The notes beneath the pieces were generated by a model, which did no database searches, was not told where the DNA came from, and saw only the letters and a program-made list of their open reading frames with translations. From positions 124,001 through 188,000 of the forward strand of contig NZ_FZOW01000009.1 of the NCBI RefSeq assembly GCF_900188125.1: a stretch of DNA of 64,000 nt, read 5' to 3'. This document shows positions 18,123-28,172 of the stretch, one piece after another. How positions within the stretch are numbered: position 1 is the first letter of the stretch; each line of letters opens with the position of its first letter. A program made the position numbers and the translations under genes. The DNA is from Rhodococcoides kyotonense. GTDB lineage: Bacteria > Actinomycetota > Actinomycetes > Mycobacteriales > Mycobacteriaceae.

Positions 18123-18899
18123 ATGCCACCCGCCGAATCCCAGGGAATGCTGTCGAAGGGGCTCGTACTGTTGCAAACCCTCGGCGACCATCCCCGAGGA
18201 GCGACCGCGACCGATATCTCCCGTGAGACGAAGTTGGCGGTCAGTACGGTGCATCGCCTGCTGCACACCGAGGTCGAGCACGGTTTCGTCAGCTTCGACC
18301 CGTCGAACAAGACCTACCGTCTGGGCGTTCGAGTGTTCGAGCTGGCGACCAAGGTCTCCGGAGTCCTCTCGCTCGCCGAAACGGCACGACCAATCATGAG
18401 CGAGCTGAGCCGTCTCACCGGTGAGACGGTTCAGCTCGCCGTGCTGAGCAACAACCGAGCACTGTTCGTGGAGAAGGTCGGGACCGATCAGGCCATCGGT
18501 ATCCGCGGTTCGGTCGGCGAGAGCGAGCCGTTGCACGCGACGTCGACCGGCAAGGTACTTCTCGGCCAACTCGACGACGACCGACTCACTGCCACACTCG
18601 ACGATGTCTCGCTCGACGCGTGGACGGCCAACACCGTCACCGACCGCGCCGCACTGCTCGCCGAACTCGGTCGCGTGCGTGCCGATGACTTCGCCACGTC
18701 GAACGAGGAATTCGATCCGGGCGTCCGAGCCATGGCCGTTCCGGTTCGCAACGGGCGTGGCGAAACCCGCGCCGCGGTGTGCATCTCGGCGCCCGCATTC
18801 CGGGTCACGCAGGACCGCATGCTCGGATGGCTTCCCGAGCTGCGGGAGACGGCGTCGGCCATCGGGGTTCGTCTGCCGCTGAGTGCATCACCGTTCTAG
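18123..18899 (+). CDS. IclR-family transcriptional regulator
   Basis: 258 residues. The N-terminal winged helix (SKGLVLLQTLGDHPRGATATDISRETKLAVSTVHRLLHTEVEHGFV) is followed by an IclR effector domain (ETARPIMSELSRLTGETVQLAVLSNNRALFVEKVG; LHATSTGKVLLG; VRAMAVPVRNGRG). It is in the same direction as the crotonase and probably co-transcribed. A strong AAGGAGG precedes the start. The duplicated CTGAT...GTAGAA motif before hyuA and before the ligase gene makes it the best candidate regulator of both flanking operons. Effector unknown, likely an acid or CoA ester of the pathway. Confidence 0.92.
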   Translation: MPPAESQGMLSKGLVLLQTLGDHPRGATATDISRETKLAVSTVHRLLHTEVEHGFVSFDPSNKTYRLGVRVFELATKVSGVLSLAETARPIMSELSRLTGETVQLAVLSNNRALFVEKVGTDQAIGIRGSVGESEPLHATSTGKVLLGQLDDDRLTATLDDVSLDAWTANTVTDRAALLAELGRVRADDFATSNEEFDPGVRAMAVPVRNGRGETRAAVCISAPAFRVTQDRMLGWLPELRETASAIGVRLPLSASPF

Positions 18900-18910
18900 T
18901 CACGGACACG

Positions 18911-18957
18911 ACGACAGGAAGGGGCGCAGCCGATTCGGCTGCGCCCCTTCCTGTCGT
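18911..18957. terminator. Bidirectional hairpin terminator
   Basis: An uninterrupted inverted repeat with 23-bp arms around a single central T (18934). Arm 1 begins ACGACAGGAAGGGGCGCAG, arm 2 ends CTGCGCCCCTTCCTGTCGT. It lies exactly between the stop of iclR (plus) and the stop of the ABC permease gene (minus), as expected for a terminator serving both. There is no U-tract, which is common in actinobacteria. Confidence 0.85.
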
Positions 18958-18972
18958 ACTCGTTGTTGCGGA

Positions 18973-19821
18973 CTAGGCGTTCCACCTCGTCGCACGGTTG
19001 ACCGCGGCACCGAGGAGCTTCATCGTCACCAGTGCCAGCGCCGAGAACGCGACTGCGACGACGAACATGCGGTCGATCTGCGAGAACCGAAGTGTGTCGT
19101 TGAGCATCCATCCAAGCCCGGACTGCAGTCCGTACATCTCCGACGCGAGCACGCTCGTCCACGCCACCAACCCGGCGAAGACCAGAGGTCCGCGCAGCTC
19201 GGGAAGTATCGCGGGAAGTACGACACGGGAGTAGAGCCGAAGCGTCGAAACACCAAGAGTTCGAGGATATTCCGTGACATGTGGGGCCAGATTCGCCACC
19301 GCGTTGACGACGGCGATCAGCACGATGAACGCGGCACCGAACACGATGAACACCACACTCGCCGTCGAGGTGGCGCCGAACCACAACGTGAACAGCGGCG
19401 CCATCGCGAGGGCGGGAAGCATACGCATCAGTTCGGCCACCCCGGACACACTCAGCCGCACCGAGCGCACCGCAGCGACCAACAGACCCAGCACAATTCC
19501 GAAGACGATGGCCAAGACCAGTCCCACCGCGACGCGGCCGGTGGTGACCAGCCCGTTGTAGAACAGTGCCGCGAACGAGGACACGATGCTGCCGTCGCCG
19601 GACGCGGCAACTCCGAGGCCGCCGCTGTAGTAGTGGCCCAGCCCGAGGAATCCGCGGTCGGCGATGGTCACCAGGGACGGCAGAACCCGATCCGCCTGAT
19701 CGTTGGTCGCGGCCAACGCTCTCGCCGCGATCTCCCAGCCCAGAAGTGCGACCACGAGGCCGACGGCGATGCCGACGCCACTGGACCGGGTGCGTAGCAC
19801 CAGTGCCTGTCGCGTCGTCAT
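18973..19821 (-). CDS. ABC transporter permease (NitT/TauT type)
   Basis: 282 residues with about six membrane helices. The cytoplasmic EAA loop is visible near the C-terminal half (EYPRTLGVSTLRLYSRVVLPAILPELRGPLVF), the contact site for the ATPase. The N-terminus (GIAVGLVVALLGWEIAARALAATND) is the usual first helix. ATG 19821 overlaps the stop of the ATPase gene (ATGA). It is the last gene of the operon starting at 24451. Two different permeases in the same operon suggest a heterodimeric membrane domain. Confidence 0.9.
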   Translation of the reverse strand: MTTRQALVLRTRSSGVGIAVGLVVALLGWEIAARALAATNDQADRVLPSLVTIADRGFLGLGHYYSGGLGVAASGDGSIVSSFAALFYNGLVTTGRVAVGLVLAIVFGIVLGLLVAAVRSVRLSVSGVAELMRMLPALAMAPLFTLWFGATSTASVVFIVFGAAFIVLIAVVNAVANLAPHVTEYPRTLGVSTLRLYSRVVLPAILPELRGPLVFAGLVAWTSVLASEMYGLQSGLGWMLNDTLRFSQIDRMFVVAVAFSALALVTMKLLGAAVNRATRWNA

Positions 19822-20624
19822 GATTGCATCTTCGCTGGTGATTGCAACACGGCCAGGAGATCGGTTCGTATCCTGTCCGCCTCGGGATCCATGCGAAGCC
19901 GATCGTCGCGTGGACGTGCGAAGTCCAGGTCGAGATCGGCTCCGACCTTGCCATCCGTGACGACGACGATACGATCGGCCAGCTTGAGGGCCTCGTCGAC
20001 ATCGTGGGTGACGAAGACGATGGTCTTCCCGGTCTCTTGCCATAGATCGAGCAGGGTGCTGTGCAACGTCGCTTTGGTGAAGTAGTCGAGCGATCCGAAC
20101 GGCTCGTCCATCAGCAGGATGTCGGGATCGTTCGCGAATACCGCGCCGATCGCGACTCGCTTGCGCATGCCTCCCGACAATTCCTTCGGCCAGGCGCGTT
20201 CCCTGCCCGCAAGACCTACTGCCGAGATGAAGTGCTCGACGCGTGGCTTCCATTCGGACTCGGGCACTCCCCGCATGCGCGGACCGAACGAGATGTTGTC
20301 CCGCACCCGCAGCCACGCAGGAATGGCGTCCTGCTGGAAGACCATTCCCAGGTTCGCGTCGGGCCCGGTGACCTCGCGTCCCTCCGCTCTGACCAGCCCG
20401 GACGTCGCATCCTGTAGTCCTGCCATACAGCGCAGTAGCGTGCTCTTGCCCTGACCAGAGGGACCGAGTATGCACAGGAACTGCCCTCGCGGGACTTCGA
20501 GATCGAGGCCCTTCAGCGGCGTCACCGAGGCGGCGCCCTTGCCGAAGGACACCGTCAGGTCGGTGATCTCGAACGCGAGATCGAGGCGAGGACCGCCCAT
20601 TCGCGCAATCGGTGTTGTCGTCAT
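19818..20624 (-). CDS. ABC transporter ATP-binding protein (NitT/TauT type)
   Basis: 268 residues. Walker A GPSGQGKST, Q-loop VFQQDAIPAW, signature LSGGMRKRVAIG (the usual LSGGMRQR with K for Q), Walker B ILLMDEPFGSLD, and switch His in VFVTHDVDEAL are all present. It would energise uptake of the substrate bound by the lipoprotein at 21496. It lies between the two permease genes. The start follows a GTG/ATG-rich leader; ATG 20624 begins MTTTPIARMGG just before the conserved domain. Confidence 0.93.
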   Translation of the reverse strand: MTTTPIARMGGPRLDLAFEITDLTVSFGKGAASVTPLKGLDLEVPRGQFLCILGPSGQGKSTLLRCMAGLQDATSGLVRAEGREVTGPDANLGMVFQQDAIPAWLRVRDNISFGPRMRGVPESEWKPRVEHFISAVGLAGRERAWPKELSGGMRKRVAIGAVFANDPDILLMDEPFGSLDYFTKATLHSTLLDLWQETGKTIVFVTHDVDEALKLADRIVVVTDGKVGADLDLDFARPRDDRLRMDPEADRIRTDLLAVLQSPAKMQS

Positions 20625-20644
20625 GTTGTGTTCCACTTCTGTCG

Positions 20645-21499
20645 TCACTGCCAACGAGTGAGGAATCGAATACATTGGCGGAGAATCAGATCCGCGACGA
20701 TCGCGACGATGCCGAGTGCGATCGACAGGCCGAGAACGCCGGAGACGTCGCCCTGACCCGCGCGCAACGTGATCAGACGCCCGATCCCGATCTGTGAGCC
20801 GAGCAATTCCACCGTCGCCTGGACCGCGATTCCCGTGGCCAGTGCGATTCGAAGCCCGGACAACACCGAGGGCAGTGTGCCGGGGACGATCACGTGCAGG
20901 AATCGTGCCCGCGAGTCGAGTCCCTGTGTGGCTGCGTATTCCTCGGAAGTCCGGGGAAATGCGGCGGCGGCCGACTGTGCCACGAGACCGACCGAGACGA
21001 AGCAGTAGAACCCGACCAGCACGACCTTGTTGAGATGTCCTTGGCCGAACCACACCAGAAAGAACGGTGCGAGAACGAGTGCAGGCACGGCGCCGAAGAC
21101 GAAGAACAGCGGTTCGGAGACGTTGCGCACCCACTGCATTCGCGAGCTGAGCAGTCCCACTGCCGCACCTAACGTGCTCCCGATCGCCCAGGCGAGCACG
21201 GCCAGTCCGACCGTCCACGCCAGATTGATCGCAACTCCGGGCGATCGAACTCCGAGGTAACGGAGGCCCGGGTCGTCGAAGAAGCTATCGGTGAAATCGG
21301 TGAGGACGGTCAGTGGTCCAGGCAGAATCGCGCGGGAGTCGACGTTCAGTGCGATGACATGCCACGCCACGACGAAGACCACGACGCCGAGCAGTCGCCA
21401 CCCGATCGCACCCCCGATGGAGAGCCACCGGCGCGGGCGCGCCGCCGCACCGGACGCGGGCGTTGCAGCGACCGGCTTCGCGCGCAGCGTCGTTGTCAT
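20645..21499 (-). CDS. ABC transporter permease (NitT/TauT type)
   Basis: 284 residues and about six helices. The N-terminus is Ala/Pro-rich, then SIGGAIGWRLLGVVVFVVAWHVIAL forms helix 1. The EAA loop reads AFPRTSEEYAATQGLDSRARFLHVIVPGTLPSVLSGLRI. SNVSEPLFFVFGAVPALVLAPFFLVWFG-like helices match the BPD_transp_1 family. The ATG at 21499 overlaps the stop of the binding-protein gene. It pairs with the permease at 18973. Confidence 0.9.
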   Translation of the reverse strand: MTTTLRAKPVAATPASGAAARPRRWLSIGGAIGWRLLGVVVFVVAWHVIALNVDSRAILPGPLTVLTDFTDSFFDDPGLRYLGVRSPGVAINLAWTVGLAVLAWAIGSTLGAAVGLLSSRMQWVRNVSEPLFFVFGAVPALVLAPFFLVWFGQGHLNKVVLVGFYCFVSVGLVAQSAAAAFPRTSEEYAATQGLDSRARFLHVIVPGTLPSVLSGLRIALATGIAVQATVELLGSQIGIGRLITLRAGQGDVSGVLGLSIALGIVAIVADLILRQCIRFLTRWQ

Positions 21500-22809
21500 G
21501 ACGTCTCGTTCGCCGCTTCGGCGAGGCGGTACGCGTCGAGATAGTTCCTGGCGTCGTACTGCTCCTGCGCCTGCTGGGTCAGTTCGCTGTCCGGAGCGCT
21601 GGCCAGGGCTGCATCGGCCTTGGCCCGGTACTCGACGAGAGCGTCGTAGATCGCTCCTGCGATGGAAAGCTGGTCGGCAGTGTGGCCTTCGCCGATGACC
21701 CCCTGCGCGCTGAGGTCCGCGACCTGTGCGCCTGCGACCTTCTGGAAGTTGAAGGCGTCGTCGCCGTCGTCGTAGAGCGCCGCAGCTGCTTCGAAGTCAC
21801 GTAGCGAATACAAGCCGTCGAACGTGGCCGCGAGCTCCTCTGGCGTGAGCGAGGATCCGGTGTAGCTGTTGAGGTAGTCGACGAAGTCGGCGGAGACTCC
21901 GACAGGGTCTGCCTCCATGTCGTCGATCAACCGGTACATGACGCTGGTGAACCGCAGCAACGTGTCCCAGTTCTCGGTCGCATAGTCGGTGGTGGTGAGG
22001 TATCCGGAGAACGTCGACCGAAGCGAGACGGTCTCTTCCTCGGGCATGTTGTCGACGACCTGCTGAAGGTCGATCAGTGGCTCCCATCCATCCATCTGGA
22101 GACGGCTGATCTCGACCGCACCGGTGGGCGAGACGAAGTCGGCTTGACCGACCTGCGCGGCGCGAACGATGTCGGGGTTGGCGAGGTATTCGACGTTCCA
22201 ATCGGTCATCGCGCCGCCTGCTGTACCGGTGATCAGGTTGTAGAAGGTGGGCACGACACCCTGGCGCAGGATGACGTCCTGACCCTTGACCTGATCGAGG
22301 ACGGTCGTGACCGCCTCCTCGTACGACTGACCTTCGGCCATCGCCTGGCTCAGCGTGGTGTATTTGCCGGCCGGGGCGAGCAGTCGGTACCCGTAGAACA
22401 CGTCGCTGATGCCGAATCCGACGACGTTGTCGACGTTGTCCAGCTGCGATGCGATCGCCGGAATGTAGCCGCTGCCGAGTTCGATCTGGTCGTTGATCAG
22501 CGGCGTCAGCGATCCGATCAGGTCCGTTTGCGCTCCGTTCGGTGCTGGGTCGATGGTGATGCCGACCTGATCGAAGTAGCCGCGCGCAATTCCGGCGACA
22601 CCCATCAGCTCGTCGCCGTAGGGTGAGAATCCGGCCTTGACGGTGGCTTCGGGAATGGAATCGCCTGCGGTCGCTTCGGATGTCGGTGCTGCGAAAGCCT
22701 CGGCTCCGCTCTCGCTTCCGCCTGACCCGGACGAACAGGCCGCGAGGACTGAGACTGTGGCTGCCAGGGCGATAGCTACGCCGAAGCGACCACGAAAGGT
22801 CGTGTTCAT
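21496..22809 (-). CDS. Substrate-binding lipoprotein of the ABC importer
   Basis: 437 residues. The signal peptide (GVAIALAATVSVLAAC) ends in a lipobox LAAC with Cys25 as the probable acylation site; a Ser/Gly-rich linker follows. The mature domain (TVKAGFSPYGDELMGVAGIARGYFDQVGITIDPAP; LINDQIELGSGYIPAIASQL) is a NitT/TauT (SsuA/NMT1-like) periplasmic-binding fold. It is longer than typical SsuA proteins (about 320), with an extra C-terminal helical region rich in Ala, Gln and Glu (AQEQYDARNYLDAYRLAEAAN). It would deliver a small anionic or aromatic/sulfonate-like ligand; identity unknown. ATG 22809 is preceded by AGGAGAAC. Confidence 0.9.
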   Translation of the reverse strand: MNTTFRGRFGVAIALAATVSVLAACSSGSGGSESGAEAFAAPTSEATAGDSIPEATVKAGFSPYGDELMGVAGIARGYFDQVGITIDPAPNGAQTDLIGSLTPLINDQIELGSGYIPAIASQLDNVDNVVGFGISDVFYGYRLLAPAGKYTTLSQAMAEGQSYEEAVTTVLDQVKGQDVILRQGVVPTFYNLITGTAGGAMTDWNVEYLANPDIVRAAQVGQADFVSPTGAVEISRLQMDGWEPLIDLQQVVDNMPEEETVSLRSTFSGYLTTTDYATENWDTLLRFTSVMYRLIDDMEADPVGVSADFVDYLNSYTGSSLTPEELAATFDGLYSLRDFEAAAALYDDGDDAFNFQKVAGAQVADLSAQGVIGEGHTADQLSIAGAIYDALVEYRAKADAALASAPDSELTQQAQEQYDARNYLDAYRLAEAANETS

Positions 22810-22855
22810 TGTTCTCCTGTTTTCGAAGGGGGGATGTCGAACGCGACGAAGCGCG

Positions 22856-24451
22856 TCAGAGTGCGGCGGGGCGCGCCTGCCTGACCGTGTCGATGACACG
22901 GGCACCGGCGGGCACGAGTCCGCGGTAGACATCGTCGACGGCGCTGTCGAGAGTGGACAGGACTATGTGGCGCACGATCTTTCCGCTGTCGGTGAGCTCG
23001 CCGTCCGTGTGGGACAGCGCGCGATCCAGCACGAGAATCTTGCGGATCCATTCGGGCGGTGAGACATCGGCATTGACTCTGAATGCCACGTCGCCCAGTT
23101 CCTCGTCGTCGATCGGGTAGTCGCCCGCGAACACCACCGCGATGAGGAACGGACGACCGTCTCCGACGACGACGACACCGTCGATTCGGCACGATCGACG
23201 AAAGATGTTCTCGGCGTGCTCAGGTGCGACATTCTTACCCGTCGAGGTGACGATGAGGTTCTTCTTCCGGCCGGTGATGGTCAGATACCCGCCGACGTCG
23301 ACACTTCCCAGGTCGCCGGTATGAAACCAGCCTCCCCGCAACACATCCGCGGTCGCCTCGTCGTCGTCGAGATATCCCAGGAAGATATTCGGTCCCCGCG
23401 CCAGGATCTCGCCGTCCTCGGCCGTGCGGATCTGCACTCCGGATAGTGGGCGGCCGACAGTTCCCGGCTTGTTGTCGTGCGGCGTCGCGATGGTCAATGC
23501 CGTGGACGTCTCGGTCAGTCCATAGCCTTCGACGAGTGAAATACCCGCGCGCGCATATGTTTCCAGCATTTCGGACGCGATCGGTGCGCCGCCGGTCAGT
23601 GCATAGGCGAGCCTGTTTCCGAACATGTTGCGCAGTGTCAGTGGGTCCCTGTCGGCACGCATATAGGCACTTTCGAACAGACGTGGAACACCAGGAACGT
23701 AGGTCGGTGCGACATCGGCGATCTGACGGAGAATATCCGCCGTGCCTCCCGATCCATACGCGAGCTCGCCACCTGCCGCAAAGGTGGTCAGCTGTTGCAG
23801 TCGCGCCGACGCATGGGCGAGCGGAAGGTATACGAATGCCAGTTCCCGATGCCCGAGCCCGTGCACAGGGTGCGTCTCGGCCTCGATCGCCATGGTGACC
23901 ACCGCTGCATAATTGGCATGAGTGAGCATGCAGCCCTTGGGCTTTCCGGTTGACCCGGAAGAGAACGAGATCGAGAAAAGATCCGTGGTCTGCGCAGCTG
24001 GACCGTCGTGCGCCGCCAACTCGTCTTGTGAGGCGAGGTCACCCAGGTCGCCGTCCGGATCGCCGAGCCGTAGCACGTGCGGACCACGGTCGCCGAACTC
24101 CGGCAGCGACGCCCCTCGTTCCACGACCAGCACCGCCGGACTGGTGCGCTCGACGATGTCGCGCAGTTGCGCCCATGCTGCGGTCGGATACACCGGAACG
24201 AGCGCCGCCCCGAGTGACGCGGCCGCGAGATCGACGACGGTCCAATCGGCTCGCGTCCTGACCTGGATCGCCACTCGGTCGCCGCGTCGTACGCCGGCCG
24301 CGTAGAGCACGTCGGCAGCGGAATCGACGAGTGTTCGAAGCTCTCCGTAGCTCCGCTGCGTCCAGCCTGACTCGGTCGCGAATCGCTGTGCTGGTGCGGA
24401 GTTGCCGAGCGTCATGTGCGGTGCGAGTAACTCGTGAATGGTGCCTGGCAT
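22856..24451 (-). CDS. AMP-forming acyl-CoA synthetase (CoA ligase)
   Basis: 531 residues of the ANL superfamily. The AMP-binding P-loop reads SFSSGSTGKPKGCMLTH, the A5 region EGYGLTETSTALTIATP, the A7 Asp region WFHTGDLGSVDVGGYLTITGRKKNLIVTSTGKNVAPEHAEN, which includes the hinge. The C-terminal catalytic Lys region is shorter than usual (ELTDSGKIVR). It activates a carboxylic acid with ATP and CoA. It is the first gene of the operon with the ABC importer, so the importer's substrate, or a product of it, is probably the acid. A motif shared with the hyuA promoter lies 9 nt upstream of its ATG. Confidence 0.92.
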   Translation of the reverse strand: MPGTIHELLAPHMTLGNSAPAQRFATESGWTQRSYGELRTLVDSAADVLYAAGVRRGDRVAIQVRTRADWTVVDLAAASLGAALVPVYPTAAWAQLRDIVERTSPAVLVVERGASLPEFGDRGPHVLRLGDPDGDLGDLASQDELAAHDGPAAQTTDLFSISFSSGSTGKPKGCMLTHANYAAVVTMAIEAETHPVHGLGHRELAFVYLPLAHASARLQQLTTFAAGGELAYGSGGTADILRQIADVAPTYVPGVPRLFESAYMRADRDPLTLRNMFGNRLAYALTGGAPIASEMLETYARAGISLVEGYGLTETSTALTIATPHDNKPGTVGRPLSGVQIRTAEDGEILARGPNIFLGYLDDDEATADVLRGGWFHTGDLGSVDVGGYLTITGRKKNLIVTSTGKNVAPEHAENIFRRSCRIDGVVVVGDGRPFLIAVVFAGDYPIDDEELGDVAFRVNADVSPPEWIRKILVLDRALSHTDGELTDSGKIVRHIVLSTLDSAVDDVYRGLVPAGARVIDTVRQARPAAL

Positions 24452-24459
24452 TTTCCCAC

Positions 24460-24491
24460 CTGATAGAAAGCGTGTTTACTACGTGGTAGAA
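24460..24491. promoter_or_regulatory. Shared motif, candidate IclR operator (copy 2)
   Basis: It begins CTGATAGAAAGCGTG and contains the inverted repeat CTAC-GTG-GTAG at 24479-24489, ending GTAGAA. Compared with the block at 17084, both share CTGAT-R-GAA, then a TTACT/CTACT step and the terminal GTAGAA, with a 3-nt difference in length. It lies directly upstream of the ligase start, so a bound regulator would block transcription or initiation. Confidence 0.55.
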
Positions 24492-24749
24492 GCCTAAGCG
24501 CCAGCAATGTTCGGGACAAACGACTTCGGGATTTGTAACGTGCGATTAACACGACAGAAGACCCCCGCGGGCCTGGCCTGGGCCGCGCCATCGGGCCAGG
24601 TGATCGGGGTTACACAGCTCCACGAACTCTGGTATCGCAGATGGAGCCGTAATTCGGCGCAGTCCATGCAGGCCGGGAGAAGACGTCCTTCACATCGCAC
24701 AACGGGCTGCGGCTATCCGAGTCCGTTTCGGCGTAAGTATGGTCGGAGA

Positions 24750-26036
24750 ATGACTGTCCGAGCGGGTGTAGTGGTCACGGGAACAGAAGTTCTATCGGGA
24801 CGTGTCACCGATCGAAACGGCCCATGGGTGGCCCGACAGCTGCTGGAAATGGGCGTGGACGTCGCACACATCACGGTCTGCGGTGACAGGCCCCTCGACC
24901 TCACCGCGCAACTACAGTTTCTCGCCGATCAGCACGTGGACCTGATCGTCACGACAGGCGGCTTGGGTCCGACCGCTGACGATCTCACCGTGGCGACCGT
25001 CGCCGCTCTCTACGGTCGCGAACTACACCTCGACAACGAACTCGAACAACGCATCCGGACAATCGTGCAGCGATGGCGAAGCCGGCTGAGTTCTTCAGCC
25101 GACTCCGAGCCGCTTCTGGCAGGTATTCGCAAGCAGGCCTTGGTTCCGCGCGGTGCGCATTCCATCCCACCGACGGGAACCGCACCCGGAGTTGCGATGC
25201 CAGCCAACGACTCCGGCACGCTACCGACGATCCTGATCTTGCCCGGCCCGCCACGCGAGCTACAGGCGATGTGGCAGGACGCACTCGACAGCCCACCGGT
25301 CGCCGACGTCTTGGTTCGTCGAACGCAGGTAAGTCAGAACACAATTCGCGCATACGGATTGTCCGAAGCCGACCTCGCCGCAACGCTACGGACGGCCGAA
25401 CGGACGATCCCGAGATTCGGCGATCTCGAGATCACCACCTGCCTGAGGCTCGGAGAGCTCGAAATAGTGACCCGATATGCAACCCCCGCGGCAACCACGT
25501 ACGCGCATCTCGCAAGCCTGATCGACGAACATCATGGCACGCAGGTCTTTTCGACCGACGGATCCACTATCGACGACATCGTGGCCAACCGGTTGTCCGG
25601 CCATCGAATCGCCACCGCAGAATCGTGCACCGGCGGCATGATCGCTGCCCGCCTCACCGAACGCGCAGGTTCATCGGCATACGTCGTCGGCGCCGTGGTG
25701 TCCTACGCGAACGAGGTGAAATCGAGTCTTCTCGACGTATCCCCCGAGATCATCGACGAATTCGGAGCCGTCAGCGAACCAGTGGTAGCCAGCATGGCAG
25801 AAGGCGCGTTGCAGAGACTGGGCGTCGATATCGCGCTGTCGACCAGCGGAATCGCCGGACCAGGGGGCGGCACCGATCTCAAACCGGTCGGCACGGTCTG
25901 CTTCGCAGTCGCGTTCACCGGGCGACCGACCATCACCCGAACACTCCACCTTCCCGGTGACCGCACCAGCGTCCGTTCACTGTCCACCACCGCGGCAATG
26001 CACATGCTCGCCGACGCCTTGGCATTCGACCATTGA
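24750..26036 (+). CDS. cinA: CinA-family protein (competence/damage-inducible; nicotinamide-nucleotide amidase)
   Basis: 428 residues with both CinA domains. The N-terminal molybdopterin-binding-like domain has [20 protein letters not shown] and [13 protein letters not shown] (about 6-80). The C-terminal PncC-type amidase has [39 protein letters not shown] and [19 protein letters not shown]. The PncC domain deamidates NMN in pyridine-nucleotide salvage. ATG 24750 was chosen, with GGAGA just ahead, because upstream sequence to 24507 has no family features. It appears to be transcribed alone, divergent from the ligase operon. Confidence 0.9.
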   Translation: MTVRAGVVVTGTEVLSGRVTDRNGPWVARQLLEMGVDVAHITVCGDRPLDLTAQLQFLADQHVDLIVTTGGLGPTADDLTVATVAALYGRELHLDNELEQRIRTIVQRWRSRLSSSADSEPLLAGIRKQALVPRGAHSIPPTGTAPGVAMPANDSGTLPTILILPGPPRELQAMWQDALDSPPVADVLVRRTQVSQNTIRAYGLSEADLAATLRTAERTIPRFGDLEITTCLRLGELEIVTRYATPAATTYAHLASLIDEHHGTQVFSTDGSTIDDIVANRLSGHRIATAESCTGGMIAARLTERAGSSAYVVGAVVSYANEVKSSLLDVSPEIIDEFGAVSEPVVASMAEGALQRLGVDIALSTSGIAGPGGGTDLKPVGTVCFAVAFTGRPTITRTLHLPGDRTSVRSLSTTAAMHMLADALAFDH

Positions 26037-26249
26037 TCGAAGCCACCTGCGCTGGGTAGTCGTGGACGATCTCCTTGGGTTGAGTTGCGGCGTGACAGAA
26101 ATCCGGTGCGAACCCGTAGCGCGTCGCCCTTCGCCGACCTGACTCACAACGAACTCGACGCAGACGTCGCTCTCGGACGGGATCACCGAGAGAACGCCGT
26201 CGTACAGGTAGCCGAAGGGGTGACCGGCCACGTGGTCATCGAGTCTGAA

Positions 26250-27371
<1,122 letters not shown>

Positions 27372-27551
27372 TCAAGGTTCTTGGCATTCGCTCGTTCGCA
27401 GACTAGAACTCTCGTCGTCGCAGTGTCTGCCCAAGATCGCCGATAGAAGACATACGCGAATTCCATTCGCAGAATTGGAGCCATCCGTCCATCATCAGTT
27501 GGATCCGGGAACGATGGCTGGACAAACGGCTGAGCCGTGGCCGCCCTCCTT

Positions 27552-28016
27552 CTACTCCCCCAGGCCGCCGTATGCTTCGTCGAACACCAACCAGGTCCGT
27601 GTCGAGCGAACACCATCGAGGCTTTGTAGACCTTCCAAGACGACGCGCCGCAATGTCTCGTTGTCCGGAGTTCGTATCAGCACGAGCACATCGAAATCAC
27701 CCCCCAGCAAACTGAAATGATCGACATAGTGCATCGACCGCAGCGCGTTGGACACCGCCCGCCACGAATCTTGGCGGATCGACAAGGCTATGAAGGCCGC
27801 GGTGTCGAGACCTGCTGCGGCGTGGTCGATCCGAACCGTGAACCGGTCGATGACTCCTGCCGACTTCAGTCGTTCGACGCGGGTATAGGCGTGCGCGCGC
27901 GAGATGTGGACCCGCTCGGCTAGTACTCGCATCGATACCCGGCCATCCACGACCAACTCTTTCAAGAGTTGCCGATCGACGTCGTCGAGCTGAGTCGGCT
28001 CTGGGATGCGTGCCAT
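27552..28016 (-). CDS. Lrp/AsnC-family transcriptional regulator
   Basis: 154 residues. The N-terminal HTH (QLDDVDRQLLKELVVDGRVSMRVLAERVHISRAHAYTRVERLKSAGVIDRF) is followed by a RAM/ligand-binding domain (DTAAFIALSIRQDSWRAVSNALRSMHYVDHFSLLGGDFDVLVLIR). ATG 28016 begins MARIPEPTQLDDVD; the longer frame to 28337 overlaps the divergent promoter. Lrp proteins sense amino acids. Its position between the dehydrogenase and the E1-E3 operon suggests control of branched-chain amino-acid catabolism (BkdR-like role, inference). Confidence 0.9.
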   Translation of the reverse strand: MARIPEPTQLDDVDRQLLKELVVDGRVSMRVLAERVHISRAHAYTRVERLKSAGVIDRFTVRIDHAAAGLDTAAFIALSIRQDSWRAVSNALRSMHYVDHFSLLGGDFDVLVLIRTPDNETLRRVVLEGLQSLDGVRSTRTWLVFDEAYGGLGE

Positions 28017-28117
28017 CTGTCCACCCTTCCATTCTTGTCGTCGACCTCGAAAGACAAAAGTATCGAATTCGAGAACTTCGACGTCCATGAGTCTACGAAT
28101 CGGCCTGCGACAAGTAA

Positions 28118-28141
28118 ATTCTGTGATCGCCGACGCAGAAT
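28118..28141. promoter_or_regulatory. Candidate Lrp-type operator
   Basis: Arms ATTCTG (28118-28123) and CAGAAT (28136-28141) are perfect inverted repeats with a 12-bp spacer. A second palindrome TCGAATTCGA is at 28063-28072. Both lie in the 156-bp divergent region between the lrp gene and the E1alpha gene. Assignment to Lrp is by position only. Confidence 0.4.
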
Positions 28142-28172
28142 CATGGGACACGTCGATCTCAGGAGAGTACCC

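Noticed and set aside
25977..26231. An 84-codon minus-strand frame between cinA and the amino acid dehydrogenase
   Set aside because: The first 50 codons look moderately coding-like (MAGHPFGYLYDGVLSVIP), but there is no ribosome-binding site, no family match, and the end overlaps cinA antisense. Left unannotated.
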